A stretch of DNA of 64,000 nucleotides from contig OY282373.1 of the NCBI GenBank assembly GCA_958295805.1, forward strand, positions 529,001 to 593,000, given 5' to 3'. This document shows, one piece after another, positions 49,013 through 60,159 of this stretch. Made by a program: the position numbers and the translations under genes. This DNA is from an uncultured Nitrospirales bacterium (lineage in GTDB: Bacteria > Nitrospirota > Nitrospiria > Nitrospirales > UBA8639). Below the pieces are notes generated by a model that was not told where the DNA came from, did no database searches, and worked only from the letters and a program-made list of their open reading frames with translations. How positions within the stretch are numbered: the stretch's first letter is position 1; every line of letters starts with the position of its first letter.

Positions 49013-51882
49013 GTCACGGCCTCAACGCAACGGTGACACAACGTCGGATGCTGAGGGGCACGTCCCACGGACACGCGGTAATTCCAACACCGCTCACATT
49101 TTCGGCCTTCTGCTTTCACGACGTTCACGCTGATGCCCAACGCGGCGTCATCCGTCAGGTGTGTTTCACCGGAAGGGTGGTCCGTAGGATGTAAGACCGC
49201 TTGGGACACGATCAAGACGGTCGGTAAATCTTGTTCATAGGCCTGAAGAAACTGATACAGGGTTGGAACGACGTTGAGGACCACTCGTGCGTCCAGCGAA
49301 GATCCGATGACGTTTTCTCGTCGCCCTTTTTCCAACGCGCCCATGACGACCGTGCGGACGGTCAGTAATTGTTTCCACCTAGCTTCCAGGTCGTCCTGGT
49401 TCGGCAACGCCAGAGGCTCGGGAAAGGTCGAGAGGTGAACGGAGTCGGCGAGCGATGAAGCGTGCGCGTTGCCGGGCAAGGCGTCCCACACGTCTTCAGC
49501 CGTAAAACTCAAAATCGGAGCCATGAGTTGCGCAAGCCCCGTGACGATCGTGAACAGGACCATTTGCGATCCGCGTCGGACCGGCGATTCTTTGGGGAAC
49601 GTGTAGAGCCGATCTTTCAACATATCCAGATAGGTCGCGCTCATGTCCACCGAACAAAAGTAATCCAGTTCATGCACGATCTGCCGAAAATCAAATTCCT
49701 CGTACCCCTTCCGCACGTTGCGAATGACGTTGTTGAACCGCAGCAGAGCCCAGCGGTCCAACTCCGGCAACTGATGCACATCGATGCGATGCGCCGGATC
49801 GTGAGGATCGAAGCCATCAACGTTGCCGAGTAAATACCGACAGGTATTTCGAATTTTCCGGTAGGTTTCCATCAATTGCTTGAGAATTTGCGGCGAAATT
49901 CGAAGGTCTTCCTGATAATCCTGTGCCGCCACCCACAAGCGAAGAATTTCCGCCCCATACTGTGTCATCACGTCTTGAGGCGCCACGACGTTTCCAGCCG
50001 ATTTGGACATCTTCTTTCCTTGACCATCAACCACAAACCCATGGGTCAGGACGGCCCGGTAGGGTGCTCGGCCGTCCGTGGTCACGGAAGCCAACAGGGC
50101 ACTGTGGAACCAGCCACGATGTTGGTCCGATCCTTCGAGGTACAAATCGGCCGGCCACCACTCGGCACCCCGCGGTTTGACCACCGCGGCATGACTCACC
50201 CCGGACTCAAACCAGACGTCAAGAATGTCCTGCTCTTTTTTGAACTCGGTTCCCCCGCACGTTGCACAAGTGGTTGTTCCGGGAAGTAATTCGTTCGCCG
50301 ATCGCTGGAACCACACGTCCGCCCCGTGTTCACCGACGAGGTCGGCAATCGCCGCAATGATGGTCACATCAACCAGCGGCGACTGACAGGTCGTACAGAT
50401 AAATCCCGGAATCGGGGTTCCCCAGAGCCGTTGACGGGACAAACACCAATCCGGCCGATTCGCAATCATGCCGTGAATGCGATCACGGCCTCGCGCGGGA
50501 ATCCATTGCACCCGGTCAATTTCCTCAAGCGCCCGCTCCCGTAGTCGGCCTTTGCCCATCGAGACGAACCATTGTTGCGTGGCTCGGAAAATCACGGGCT
50601 TCTTACATCGCCAACAATGGGGATAGGAATGTTCCAGCGTTCCCTGCCCCACCAGGACCCCGAGGCGTTGCAGATGGTTCACGATTTCGGGATCGGCTTG
50701 TAAGACGTGTTGCCCGGCAAACTCCGGCACCTCAGAGGTCAAGCATCCGTTATCATCCACCGGCACCACCACCTGAAGCGGTTCCGTCAGCACCCCCGTC
50801 GCCGTTTCGGCGTTATATTTCAGTGCCAACAGATAGTCCTCCATGCCGTGACCCGGAGCAATATGCACGCACCCGGTTCCTTGTTCCAACGTCACAAAAT
50901 CTCCCAAGACGATCGGAGACCGCCCCTGCGCTTGTCCCGAGCCGCCCAGGGTGAACGGACGACGGCACACCATCCCTTCAAACCCGTCCTTGCCTTTTCG
51001 GGTTCCAATGATGGAAGGATTGTCCAATCGACACGCCCGGCTCACCTCATCAATCAACTTCTCGGCGAGCACCACGACCTCGTTGCCGACGCGCAGGAAG
51101 GCATAGTCGATGTCGGGATGCAATGCCACGGCCTGATTGGCCGGAAGCGTCCATGGGGTGGTCGTCCAGATGACGAGCGACACCTGCTCGACTTCTGCCA
51201 ATCCCCCAAGGCCAAATCGCTCTTGCGGCGCACTGATGAACGGAAATTTCACGTAGATACAGGGAGAGGTGTGATTCGCATATTCGACCTCGGCTTCCGC
51301 CAAGGCCGTCTGATCCCGCGTACACCACAGCACGGGCTTGAGCCCTTTATAGACCCCGCCTTGTTCGACAAACTTTCCGAATTCTCGAATGATGGCGGCT
51401 TCGTAGTCTTTCGTCATCGTCAGATAGGGATGGTCCCAGTCACCGAAGACGCCTAACCGTTGAAATTCATCACGTTGGACGGCGTAAAATTTTTCCGCAT
51501 ACTCACGACACAATCGGCGCAATTCCGTGGCACTCGTCTCTTTTTTCTTCGCACCCAGTTGCTTCGCAACCTGATGTTCGATGGGCAACCCGTGACAATC
51601 CCATCCGGGAACGTAAGGCACCCGGTATCCTTCCATGGTGCGGGACTTGACGATCACGTCCTTGAGAATCTTATTCAGTGCGTGGCCGATGTGAATGTGG
51701 CCGTTGGCGTACGGCGGGCCGTCGTGCAGAACGTAGAGCGGCTTCCCCTTCCTGGATTCTTGAATGCGTTGATAGAGGCGTTGCTCCGCCCACCGGGATA
51801 AAAACTCCGGCTCACGCTGCGGCAGATTCCCCTTCATGGGGAAGGCCGTTTTGGGCAAGTTGAGGGTCCCTTTATAATCCAT
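49009..51882 (-). CDS. ileS: Isoleucyl-tRNA synthetase
   Basis: The 957-residue class I synthetase has H64-I-G-H67 and K624-M-S-K-S628, the CP1 editing domain (about 190-400, with [18 protein letters not shown]), an anticodon-binding helical domain and a C-terminal zinc-finger (CERCWNYR...LCHRC). A metal-type CxxC set inside the editing region (CWRCKKPV and CTTC/CATC) is also visible. It charges tRNA-Ile. It is upstream of lspA and 67 bp downstream of nadA; no T-box leader is seen. Confidence 0.97.
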   Translation of the reverse strand: MDYKGTLNLPKTAFPMKGNLPQREPEFLSRWAEQRLYQRIQESRKGKPLYVLHDGPPYANGHIHIGHALNKILKDVIVKSRTMEGYRVPYVPGWDCHGLPIEHQVAKQLGAKKKETSATELRRLCREYAEKFYAVQRDEFQRLGVFGDWDHPYLTMTKDYEAAIIREFGKFVEQGGVYKGLKPVLWCTRDQTALAEAEVEYANHTSPCIYVKFPFISAPQERFGLGGLAEVEQVSLVIWTTTPWTLPANQAVALHPDIDYAFLRVGNEVVVLAEKLIDEVSRACRLDNPSIIGTRKGKDGFEGMVCRRPFTLGGSGQAQGRSPIVLGDFVTLEQGTGCVHIAPGHGMEDYLLALKYNAETATGVLTEPLQVVVPVDDNGCLTSEVPEFAGQHVLQADPEIVNHLQRLGVLVGQGTLEHSYPHCWRCKKPVIFRATQQWFVSMGKGRLRERALEEIDRVQWIPARGRDRIHGMIANRPDWCLSRQRLWGTPIPGFICTTCQSPLVDVTIIAAIADLVGEHGADVWFQRSANELLPGTTTCATCGGTEFKKEQDILDVWFESGVSHAAVVKPRGAEWWPADLYLEGSDQHRGWFHSALLASVTTDGRAPYRAVLTHGFVVDGQGKKMSKSAGNVVAPQDVMTQYGAEILRLWVAAQDYQEDLRISPQILKQLMETYRKIRNTCRYLLGNVDGFDPHDPAHRIDVHQLPELDRWALLRFNNVIRNVRKGYEEFDFRQIVHELDYFCSVDMSATYLDMLKDRLYTFPKESPVRRGSQMVLFTIVTGLAQLMAPILSFTAEDVWDALPGNAHASSLADSVHLSTFPEPLALPNQDDLEARWKQLLTVRTVVMGALEKGRRENVIGSSLDARVVLNVVPTLYQFLQAYEQDLPTVLIVSQAVLHPTDHPSGETHLTDDAALGISVNVVKAEGRKCERCWNYRVSVGRAPQHPTLCHRCVEAVT

Positions 51883-51949
51883 GGTTCAACGGGGCACGCG
51901 AAGGGAACAAGGGGGGACGGCTAAATAAGACAAGAACAATCCATTCCGA

Positions 51950-53053
51950 TTAGCTGAGCGCCATCATGCGATCGAGCGCAACCCGGGCCAAGGCTTTCTC
52001 GTCGTCGGGCACGGAAATCCGATTGACCACGCATCCTTGCGCGAGATTCTCCATGCTCCAACACAAGTGAGCGGCGTCGATCCGGAACATCGTCGCGCAA
52101 CGGCAGACGGTGGGCGACAGAAAGAAGACCTGTTTGTCCGTTTCCTCATTCTTCAACCGATTGACCAGATTCAATTCCGTCCCCACGGCCCACAGGGTCC
52201 CCGGTTGCGCCTGTTTCACCGTGCGAATAATAAATTCGGTGGACCCCACGTAATCGGCTTGATTGACCACGTCTTCGTGGCATTCAGGATGCACGATGAC
52301 CTGAATGCCCGAGTAAGTTTTGCGAAAGTACGCCACGTGCGCGGGTTGAAACATCTGATGCACGCTGCAATGGCCTTTCCACAAAATCAGATTGGCTCGT
52401 CTGATGGCCTCTTTGGTGTTGCCCCCATACGGCAGAAACGGATCCCACACGATCATCCGGTCTCGGGCAATCCCCATGGCATTGGCCACGTTCCGGCCAA
52501 GATGTTCGTCCGGGAAAAAGAGAATTTTTTCTCGCCGCGCCCAACACCAATCCATCACGGCTTTGGCGTTGGACGAGGTACAGGTAATGCCGCCGTGTTC
52601 GCCGCAAAAGGCCTTCAGGACGGCCGCGGAGTTGACGTACACCGCCGGCATCACCTCCTCTTCCACGGACAGCACGCGCCCCAATTCTTCCCAGCACTGA
52701 TCAACCTGCTCAATGGCCGCCATGTCCGCCATGGAACACCCCGCGGCTAAATCCGGCAACGTGACGGTCTGATTCGATCGGCTCAAAATATCCGCGGTCT
52801 CCGCCATGAAGTGGACGCCGCAAAACACCACGTATGGATGCTGCGACCGCTCCGCCGCCAACTTGGACAGCAATAAGGAATCCCCCCTGAGATCGGCATG
52901 GACAATGACCTCATCCCGCTGATAATTGTGGCCCAGGACGAGCACGTCATCCCCAAGCACCTGCTTGGCCGCCCGAGTCCGTTCAAAGAGTTCCTCGGTT
53001 GAGACCGAGGCATAGTCGGTTATGGGTAATGTTCTCGTTTCAACGGCATTCAC
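51950..53053 (-). CDS. nadA: Quinolinate synthase A
   Basis: The 367-residue protein contains the NadA triple-domain fold with three cysteines that bind the [4Fe-4S] cluster: VVFCGVHFMAETA, VIVHPECHEDV and SPTVCRCATMF. VLGHNYQRDEVI and GGITCTSSNA are substrate-binding segments. It condenses iminoaspartate and dihydroxyacetone phosphate to quinolinate in NAD synthesis. No nadB or nadC follows; the gene precedes ileS-lspA on the same strand. Confidence 0.96.
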   Translation of the reverse strand: MNAVETRTLPITDYASVSTEELFERTRAAKQVLGDDVLVLGHNYQRDEVIVHADLRGDSLLLSKLAAERSQHPYVVFCGVHFMAETADILSRSNQTVTLPDLAAGCSMADMAAIEQVDQCWEELGRVLSVEEEVMPAVYVNSAAVLKAFCGEHGGITCTSSNAKAVMDWCWARREKILFFPDEHLGRNVANAMGIARDRMIVWDPFLPYGGNTKEAIRRANLILWKGHCSVHQMFQPAHVAYFRKTYSGIQVIVHPECHEDVVNQADYVGSTEFIIRTVKQAQPGTLWAVGTELNLVNRLKNEETDKQVFFLSPTVCRCATMFRIDAAHLCWSMENLAQGCVVNRISVPDDEKALARVALDRMMALS

Positions 53054-53102
53054 GCCTTCACCTCTTGATCGATTGTCTCAAGCCGTCTGTGTCTTGATGA
53101 AT

Positions 53103-53312
53103 TCATTGTTGATGTACTGTTAGGGCTTGATGATTATGTGCTTCTATAGATGCATCCGCCAACGCATCAAGTTTTCCGGCCGATATGTCTTTTTCAATTT
53201 GCTTATCCCATGAATCTGAATTGAACTTTTCGTACCAAGCATGGAATTGTCTCAACTGCTCTTGCGGCAGTTGTCGAATCGCATCTTCAATGTCCTTTAC
53301 GGATTTAGCCAT
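53103..53312 (-). CDS. Small antitoxin-like hypothetical protein
   Basis: The 69-residue protein (KDIEDAIRQLPQEQLRQFHA, WDKQIEKDISAGKLDALADA) resembles small helical proteins that accompany RelE/ParE-type toxins; AGGAAA precedes the ATG. The expected toxin gene is absent downstream (nadA follows at 53053), so it may be an orphan. Confidence 0.55.
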   Translation of the reverse strand: MAKSVKDIEDAIRQLPQEQLRQFHAWYEKFNSDSWDKQIEKDISAGKLDALADASIEAHNHQALTVHQQ

Positions 53313-53704
53313 TTTCCTGATTCCCGTTTTTTAGTTTGAAGTGGGTTCAGGCGCTCACTTTACGGTACAGCCCTCATTCTCTTGTCAGCGAGTTCTTCAG
53401 GACTTTTCTTCTGCCTTGGTGATTCAATCAACAGGAAAGAATTATAATTGTAACAAATCTTTGGCGTGCTGCAACCCCGGCTTCACGTACAGCATCATAG
53501 CGTACCAACAATGTATAGCTTATAGATCGTTTTGACATTAAAAAGGCGGAACCTTGCAAAGGTCTCAAAATTTTAGAAATACTGTCATGTCGGTCCTGCA
53601 CCGGCATGAAAAAACTGTGGCGGAAATTGTGAAGTGTCAAAAGAAATGGGGATTGGCTGAGTGGTCCCAACCCGGAGGGGAGATGGGAAATTACCACGAA
53701 GAAA
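53313..53704. other. AT-richer gene-free stretch
   Basis: Nothing recognisable beyond probable promoters for the flanking genes; base composition is noticeably more AT-rich than the surrounding chromosome, as is the whole 53100-54600 stretch. Confidence 0.5.
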
Positions 53705-54001
53705 ATGAGTAACGCATTCGTGCGGAAGAAGGGCCATCAACCGATGAGAAAGAAAACAACTGATGAAGAGATTAGAGATGTAATGATTGAGGAAAAGAGC
53801 AGGGGTAAAAGAAAGATTGATCGGGATGCCGAGAAACTGAATAAACAGTTTAAAAATGTTTTTTATCAATTGCTAAAGGAAGGCGATAAGAAAAAATTCA
53901 AATCCTTTCTTATCGCCCATGGGCTACAAGCGGGAAGCGAGAAGTATCTTCAGACGATGAAACTTTGGAACGATTACCAGAAGAAGAGACCGCGGACTTA
54001 G
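53705..54001 (+). CDS. Hypothetical basic helical protein of 98 residues
   Basis: The protein is lysine-rich (KSRGKRKIDRDAEKLNKQFK, FYQLLKEGDKKKFKSFLIAH) and helical; a second start at 53744 is possible. The AT-rich codon use differs from housekeeping genes. Its 3' end overlaps the convergent gene 53910-54134 by 92 bp, which is unusual. No family recognised. Confidence 0.45.
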   Translation: MSNAFVRKKGHQPMRKKTTDEEIRDVMIEEKSRGKRKIDRDAEKLNKQFKNVFYQLLKEGDKKKFKSFLIAHGLQAGSEKYLQTMKLWNDYQKKRPRT

Positions 54002-54134
54002 CCTTTGCTTTCAAAACCTTTTTGCCCTCTTCAATCTTTTTCTTCCGTTCTTTTTCAGGAAGAGAATCAAGGTGCTCCATCATAATGTCTGCCATTTTTT
54101 GGGCAACGTTTCTTGCTGAGAGTTGACGTTTCAT
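53910..54134 (-). CDS. Hypothetical 74-residue protein, convergent overlap with the preceding gene
   Basis: From ATG 54134 it reads MKRQLSARNVAQKMADIMMEH, then SLPEKERKKKIEEGKKVLKA and a Ser-rich tail. The N-terminal part looks like a small conserved regulatory or DNA-binding helix. No clear ribosome-binding site. Either this or the overlapping forward gene may be non-coding. Confidence 0.4.
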   Translation of the reverse strand: MKRQLSARNVAQKMADIMMEHLDSLPEKERKKKIEEGKKVLKAKAKSAVSSSGNRSKVSSSEDTSRFPLVAHGR

Positions 54135-54226
54135 GTCAAAAAATTTTGTAAATTTTATACTACTATATAAATAAAAATTTCGTACCACTATAAAAACTTT
54201 CTTCACTTCAAGCAAGTAAAAGATTT

Positions 54227-54496
54227 GGGAATTCTATACCTAACTAGACAACCCGCCCGTTTGTGATTGAGATTCTTCGCTTCGCTCAGAATGACAGCGT
54301 GGTTTCTGTTGCATCTTCGTTCGGACTCATGTTGAGTACGACCATGTTCTGTCCCGCTTTTGCTATCTACCCATTTCTGTCTATCATTTTTATTGCTTGA
54401 CTTGGTGCTCTCAGATTGTTTGATATGAGACTCATATTCCTTGGAATATGAGTCTCATGGTTCCTCCCAGGTTGTCTAGTTAGATATAGAAATCCC
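54227..54496. mobile_element. MITE-like element with 27-bp terminal inverted repeats
   Basis: Bases 54227-54253 and 54470-54496 are inverted repeats identical at 25 of 27 positions (CTAACTAGACAACC and its complement), with weaker similarity extending outward into AAAGATTT/AAATCTTT. The 216-bp interior has no gene; it contains a copy of the TTCGCTTCGCTCAGAATGAC repeat (54270-54296) and a 34-bp hairpin (54425-54458). The structure suits a non-autonomous, transposase-mobilised element. Confidence 0.65.
54425..54458. repeat. Perfect 16-bp-arm palindrome within the MITE-like element
   Basis: ATGAGACTCATATTCC and GGAATATGAGTCTCAT are separated by two bases. Such a stem would be a stable hairpin in DNA or RNA. 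Confidence 0.85.
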
Positions 54497-54604
54497 AAAG
54501 ATTTTGGTGAACATTCCCCTACTTCCAGCCTTCACAGTCTTACCCTGGACCATGGCGAATTGACAAGAAAAAAGGCAAAGCGTACGATAGGAAGTATGAC
54601 GATG

Positions 54605-54695
54605 AGCTAGGGGAGCCGAAGGCGGCTGAGAGTCTTCATTTGGAGACAACCCTTATCACCTGATCTGGGTAATTCCAGCGTAGGGAAGCGGTGAT
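54605..54695 (+). promoter_or_regulatory. TPP (thi-box) riboswitch
   Basis: The conserved THI elements are present in order: GGGGAGCC, GGCTGAGAG, ACCCTTATCACCTGATCTG and GGGTAATTCCAGCGTAGGGA. It binds thiamin pyrophosphate and switches off the thiC operon by folding the terminator just downstream (54721-54750). Confidence 0.95.
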
Positions 54696-54718
54696 GAAAG
54701 AAGACGTTTCCAAATAGA

Positions 54719-54750
54719 AGCCGCTCCCAGGACTTGGAGAGCGGTTTTTT
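54719..54750 (+). terminator. Riboswitch-controlled terminator before thiC
   Basis: CCGCTCC and GGAGAGCGG form a stem with a one-base bulge, followed by TTTTTT, 19 bp before the thiC start. Confidence 0.8.
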
Positions 54751-54756
54751 ATATGA

Positions 54757-56676
<1,920 letters not shown>

Positions 56677-56688
56677 GAGAGGGTCGTT

Positions 56689-57510
56689 ATGGAAGGTCTC
56701 CATCCAGCGCCACTTCGTGAACGAGACGTGACGCGCCACATTGCACGCGAGTTCTATAAAGAATTCGATCAACTCATTGAAAGCGACGTGATCGTCGTCG
56801 GAGGTGGGCCGTCGGGTCTGGTCTGCGCCTCTGACTTGGCGTGCCACGGCTTTCGCACGCTGTTACTGGAACAAAGTCTCGCGCTGGGCGGCGGGTTCTG
56901 GTCCGGCGGATACCTGATGAATAAAGCCACCGTGTGCGAACCGGCTGACGACATCCTGAAGAACCTGGGCGTCCCGTGTAAGCCCATTCAGGAATGCGCC
57001 GGCATGACAATCGTGGACCCTCCACACGCCACCGCCCGGCTTATTGCCTCCGCGTATGAGGCAGGAGCAAAAGTGCTGAACCTCACCAAAGTGGTTGACC
57101 TGATTCTTCGGGCTGACGGCGTGCTGGAAGGCGTCGTGGTCAATAACACGACGGCCGAGATGGCGGGACACGACGTGATCCACGTTGACCCCGTTGCCCT
57201 TGAATCAAAAATCGTGGTGGATGCCACGGGCCACGATGCCGTCATTGTCGAACTGCTCAATAAACGCGGAGTCTATCAACCGGTTCCCGGCAACGGGGCC
57301 ATGTGGGTTGCACGCTCAGAGGCCATGGTTGTAGAAAATACGCGCGAAGTGTTTCCGAATTGTTTCGTCACCGGATTGGCCGTCGCCGCGGTTGATGGCT
57401 CTCCTCGGATGGGACCGGCGTTTGGATCAATGCTCTTATCAGGAAGACGGGCCGCCGACCTGGTCCGCCGAAAACTCAAAGGAGAAGACGGCGCCGGCTG
57501 CTTCTCGTGA
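56689..57510 (+). CDS. thi4: THI4-type thiazole synthase (sulfide-using, histidine-containing type)
   Basis: The 273-residue flavoprotein-like enzyme has a dinucleotide-binding VIVVGGGPSGLVCASDLA, ALGGGFWSGGYLMNKATV, and MGPAFGSMLLSGRRAA. In eukaryotic THI4 a cysteine donates the sulfur and is lost; here the corresponding position is H165 in VIHVDPVALES, as in archaeal enzymes that use free sulfide and turn over repeatedly. It makes the thiazole phosphate from NAD and glycine. It stands directly after thiC. Confidence 0.9.
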   Translation: MEGLHPAPLRERDVTRHIAREFYKEFDQLIESDVIVVGGGPSGLVCASDLACHGFRTLLLEQSLALGGGFWSGGYLMNKATVCEPADDILKNLGVPCKPIQECAGMTIVDPPHATARLIASAYEAGAKVLNLTKVVDLILRADGVLEGVVVNNTTAEMAGHDVIHVDPVALESKIVVDATGHDAVIVELLNKRGVYQPVPGNGAMWVARSEAMVVENTREVFPNCFVTGLAVAAVDGSPRMGPAFGSMLLSGRRAADLVRRKLKGEDGAGCFS

Positions 57511-57528
57511 CGGAGGCTTCTCCGATCG

Positions 57529-58044
57529 ATGAATCAGGAAGATTTCATTCACCAAGGCGAAGGACGGGAAGAAGACAAGCTCATCGCGTGGAATTTATTC
57601 CAGCAAGCCTATGAATTCCAGATGAACGGCAAGCTGGACGACGCGGTGGACTTCTATCACCGTTCCATTGACGCCTTTCCCACGGCTGAAGCGTATACGT
57701 TTCTTGGGTGGACCTACAGCTTCAAAGGTCAATTGCGCCGAGCGATTGAAGAATGCCGTCGTGCCATTCAGATGGACCCGGATTTTGGGAATCCCTATAA
57801 CGATATTGGGGCCTATCTCATTGAATTGAATCAAGTCGATGAATCCATTCCCTGGCTCGAACGAGCCACTCAGGCCAAACGATATGAAAGTCCGGCCTTC
57901 CCGCACATGAACCTCGGGCGAGTCTATGAACGAAAAGGGAACTGGGCCCGCGCCATCGAATCATACAAAACCGCGGTCACGCTCAATCCCGATTATACGC
58001 CTGCCAGAAAAGCCATGATGCGGCTGGTGACCTGGATGAATTAA
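57529..58044 (+). CDS. Small TPR protein in the thiamin operon
   Basis: The 171-residue protein has four TPR-like helical pairs (LFQQAYEFQMNGKLDDAVDF, TFLGWTYSFKGQLRRAIEEC, DIGAYLIELNQVDESIPWLE and NLGRVYERKGNWARAIESYK). It lacks a signal or membrane segment, so it is a cytoplasmic scaffold. It is 18 bp after thi4 and 36 bp before the receiver-like gene, inside the riboswitch-controlled operon. Its partner is unknown; a role with thiamin or Fe-S enzymes is only suggested by context. Confidence 0.82.
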   Translation: MNQEDFIHQGEGREEDKLIAWNLFQQAYEFQMNGKLDDAVDFYHRSIDAFPTAEAYTFLGWTYSFKGQLRRAIEECRRAIQMDPDFGNPYNDIGAYLIELNQVDESIPWLERATQAKRYESPAFPHMNLGRVYERKGNWARAIESYKTAVTLNPDYTPARKAMMRLVTWMN

Positions 58045-58080
58045 GCCGGGTTGATCAACCGACGTCCTCGAAAGGTGGAC

Positions 58081-58464
58081 ATGGAACAAGAAAAAATCGT
58101 GTTGGTGGGAGTCACCGATGTCTTTTTCTACGCGAAGATTCGCGCGGCCTATAAACCCGAGGGATACGCGCTCAAACGGATCACCTCCCAAGAGAAGGTC
58201 GTGGAACAATCAAAAGCGGGGGCGCCGGTGGCCATTGTCCTGAATATGAATGATCCGGGGCTTGATGCCTTCACCATACTCAAGGGGATAAAACACGACG
58301 TCGCCCTGAGCCGCATTCCGGTACTGGCTTTTGCCAATCATGAAGAAGTCGACACGTGGCGTCAGGCCAAAGAATTCGGCATCGACAAAATTGTCTCACG
58401 CAATGAATTTTCCGCCCGAACCCTGGCCCTCCTCAAAGAAGTGACCGAACACCGGATGACATGA
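58081..58464 (+). CDS. Receiver-like domain protein lacking the phosphoacceptor aspartate
   Basis: The 127-residue protein folds like a CheY-type receiver (EKIVLVGVTDVFFYAKIRAA, VAIVLNMNDPGLDAFTILKG, IPVLAFANHEEVDTW), but the usual phosphorylated Asp at the end of strand 3 is replaced in VLNMNDPG, and the acidic pair after strand 1 is not clear. It is thus likely a pseudo-receiver used for protein binding. ATG 58081 with AAAGGTGG upstream. It overlaps ygfZ by ATGA. Confidence 0.7.
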   Translation: MEQEKIVLVGVTDVFFYAKIRAAYKPEGYALKRITSQEKVVEQSKAGAPVAIVLNMNDPGLDAFTILKGIKHDVALSRIPVLAFANHEEVDTWRQAKEFGIDKIVSRNEFSARTLALLKEVTEHRMT

Positions 58465-59558
58465 AACACTCTTCGCTTCATACGACTCATCAACAACTGG
58501 GGGCACACTTTGAACCTGCCGGAGAGTGGGAAATGCCGGCCCATTATGGTGATCCCATTGACGAGCATCACGCGGTCAGAAAGGGCGTCGGCATGGCCGA
58601 TCTCTCGCACCGCGGCAAACTGCAAGTCACGGGCGACGATCGAATCACTTGGCTCCAAAGCATGATCAGCAACGACGTGCTTCCCCTTCAGCCCGGCCAC
58701 TGGTTCTATTCCAGCTTCATGTCGCACAAAGGCAAAATGCTGAGCTACTTTCGGGTCTACAGGCTTAAGGATGACCTGTTCCTTGAAGACACGGGAGAAG
58801 TGGGCGATCTCACGTACCAGGCGTTGAAAAAGTTTCTCCTCTACGGTACCAAAGCGAAAATGAAGAATTGTGGAGACACCTGGGGCATCCTATTAGTCAG
58901 CGGCCCCAAGACTCCACTTCTGATGCAACAAGCCATGAAGGTTGACGTCACCAAGTTGACCACGGGGGATTTTCTGATCCACGACCTGAGTGGGCGGACA
59001 ATCCTTATGGCGAAAACAGAAGAAACCGGTGAGTGCGACGTTGAAATCCTTGCGCCCAATGAAGCCATGGAGCAGGTCTGGCGGCACTTGTGGGAAGCCG
59101 GAACAGCCTTTGACCTGCGCACCATCGGCACACACGCACGAGAATCCCTGCGCATCGAAGCCGGCATCCCCAAATTAGGCCCTGACCTGAACGAACAAAT
59201 TGTTCCACCCGAAGCTAACCTTGAAGGCAAGGCCTTCAGCCTGAGCAAAGGGTGCTATCCCGGGCAGGAAGTCGTCGCACGCATGGACACGTACGGTTCC
59301 GTCAAACGGCGACTGGTCGGCCTGGTCATCAATGCACCGGAAAACATGATTCCTCCTTCCCACTCCAAAATGTTCAGCGGCGATCGAGAGGTCGGATGGA
59401 TCAGCAGCGCCATTCACTCCCCCACCCTAAATAAAATCATCGCATTCGGATTCCCTCTCCGAGACTTCACCGCTCCGGGAACGACCCTGGACGTGGACGT
59501 CAACGGTCAACGCCATCCCTCCGTGGTACAGACTCTTCCGTTTTACCCTACGACTTGA
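58461..59558 (+). CDS. ygfZ: YgfZ/GcvT-family folate-dependent Fe-S cluster maintenance protein
   Basis: The 365-residue protein has the GcvT fold with the YgfZ signature K263-G-C265-Y-P-G-Q-E270. The region GVGMADLSHRGKLQVTGDDR and the later HGxR-type barrel residues fit. YgfZ uses tetrahydrofolate to support the biogenesis or repair of certain [4Fe-4S] enzymes, especially radical-SAM ones. Its place in the thiC operon, with ThiC itself a [4Fe-4S] enzyme, makes functional sense. The gene overlaps the pseudo-receiver gene and ends the operon. Confidence 0.9.
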   Translation: MKHSSLHTTHQQLGAHFEPAGEWEMPAHYGDPIDEHHAVRKGVGMADLSHRGKLQVTGDDRITWLQSMISNDVLPLQPGHWFYSSFMSHKGKMLSYFRVYRLKDDLFLEDTGEVGDLTYQALKKFLLYGTKAKMKNCGDTWGILLVSGPKTPLLMQQAMKVDVTKLTTGDFLIHDLSGRTILMAKTEETGECDVEILAPNEAMEQVWRHLWEAGTAFDLRTIGTHARESLRIEAGIPKLGPDLNEQIVPPEANLEGKAFSLSKGCYPGQEVVARMDTYGSVKRRLVGLVINAPENMIPPSHSKMFSGDREVGWISSAIHSPTLNKIIAFGFPLRDFTAPGTTLDVDVNGQRHPSVVQTLPFYPTT

Positions 59559-59688
59559 GACTCTGCCCACTCACTTTTCATACCACGCCGCAACATCGTT
59601 GATCCGACGTTGACTTCTGCACGTGAAGGCGCATCGGAATCACGCCGGGACTTCACTGTTTTGTTCAGTAAAAAACGTTTGAGGGAGT

Positions 59689-60159
59689 TCAGCCCGGATA
59701 CCGGGCTGACGAAAGTCTTTCTGCCACTGCCATGACACTGGCTCGTTGCGCATCGTCTAATCCCAATAAAATATGCGCTTCGTCGCCATGTTGGAGACGC
59801 AGACTCAAGAAGGAAATTTCTTCTCGCTTTTCCTCATCTTTATAGATGCCGTCAATGCTTTGAAACTTGGTCAGATCGGCGGCGGAAAACAGATCATAGC
59901 GAAAATATTGATCGCCAAGGACCATGTCATACACCACGTTGCCCTCCGTCACGGCGATGGCATTGAAGTGTCCCTGATCTTCATACCCTTCCGGTAAATA
60001 TTGATTGACGTGGAGGAGTGCGATGGTTCGGTTGCCCAGCGCCGCAACCATCTTTTTCTCCAAGGCGTCATAATCAATCTGTAAGGCCCGCTCATCCTGT
60101 CCGGTTGCGGCCAAGGCCGCCGCTTTCACTTGTTCAAAAACTTCTTTCGCCGTTGCCAC
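59689..60159 (-). CDS. Hypothetical 156-residue protein
   Basis: GTG 60159 is preceded by AAAGGAGCGTG. The soluble protein begins with a helical part (EVFEQVKAAALAATGQDERA) followed by beta-rich sequence (IALLHVNQYLPEGYEDQGHF, NVVYDMVLGDQYFRYDLFSA) and ends with helical LGLDDAQRASVMAVAERLSS. No known family is recognised. It is monocistronic and converges on ygfZ. Confidence 0.7.
   Translation of the reverse strand: MATAKEVFEQVKAAALAATGQDERALQIDYDALEKKMVAALGNRTIALLHVNQYLPEGYEDQGHFNAIAVTEGNVVYDMVLGDQYFRYDLFSAADLTKFQSIDGIYKDEEKREEISFLSLRLQHGDEAHILLGLDDAQRASVMAVAERLSSARYPG

Noticed and set aside
51883-51949. T-box leader for ileS
   Set aside because: Only 67 bp separate nadA and ileS and no specifier or antiterminator motif is visible.
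59640-59690. Terminator after ygfZ (ACTG...CAGT with A run)
   Set aside because: The A run follows on the forward strand and the stem is only four base pairs.
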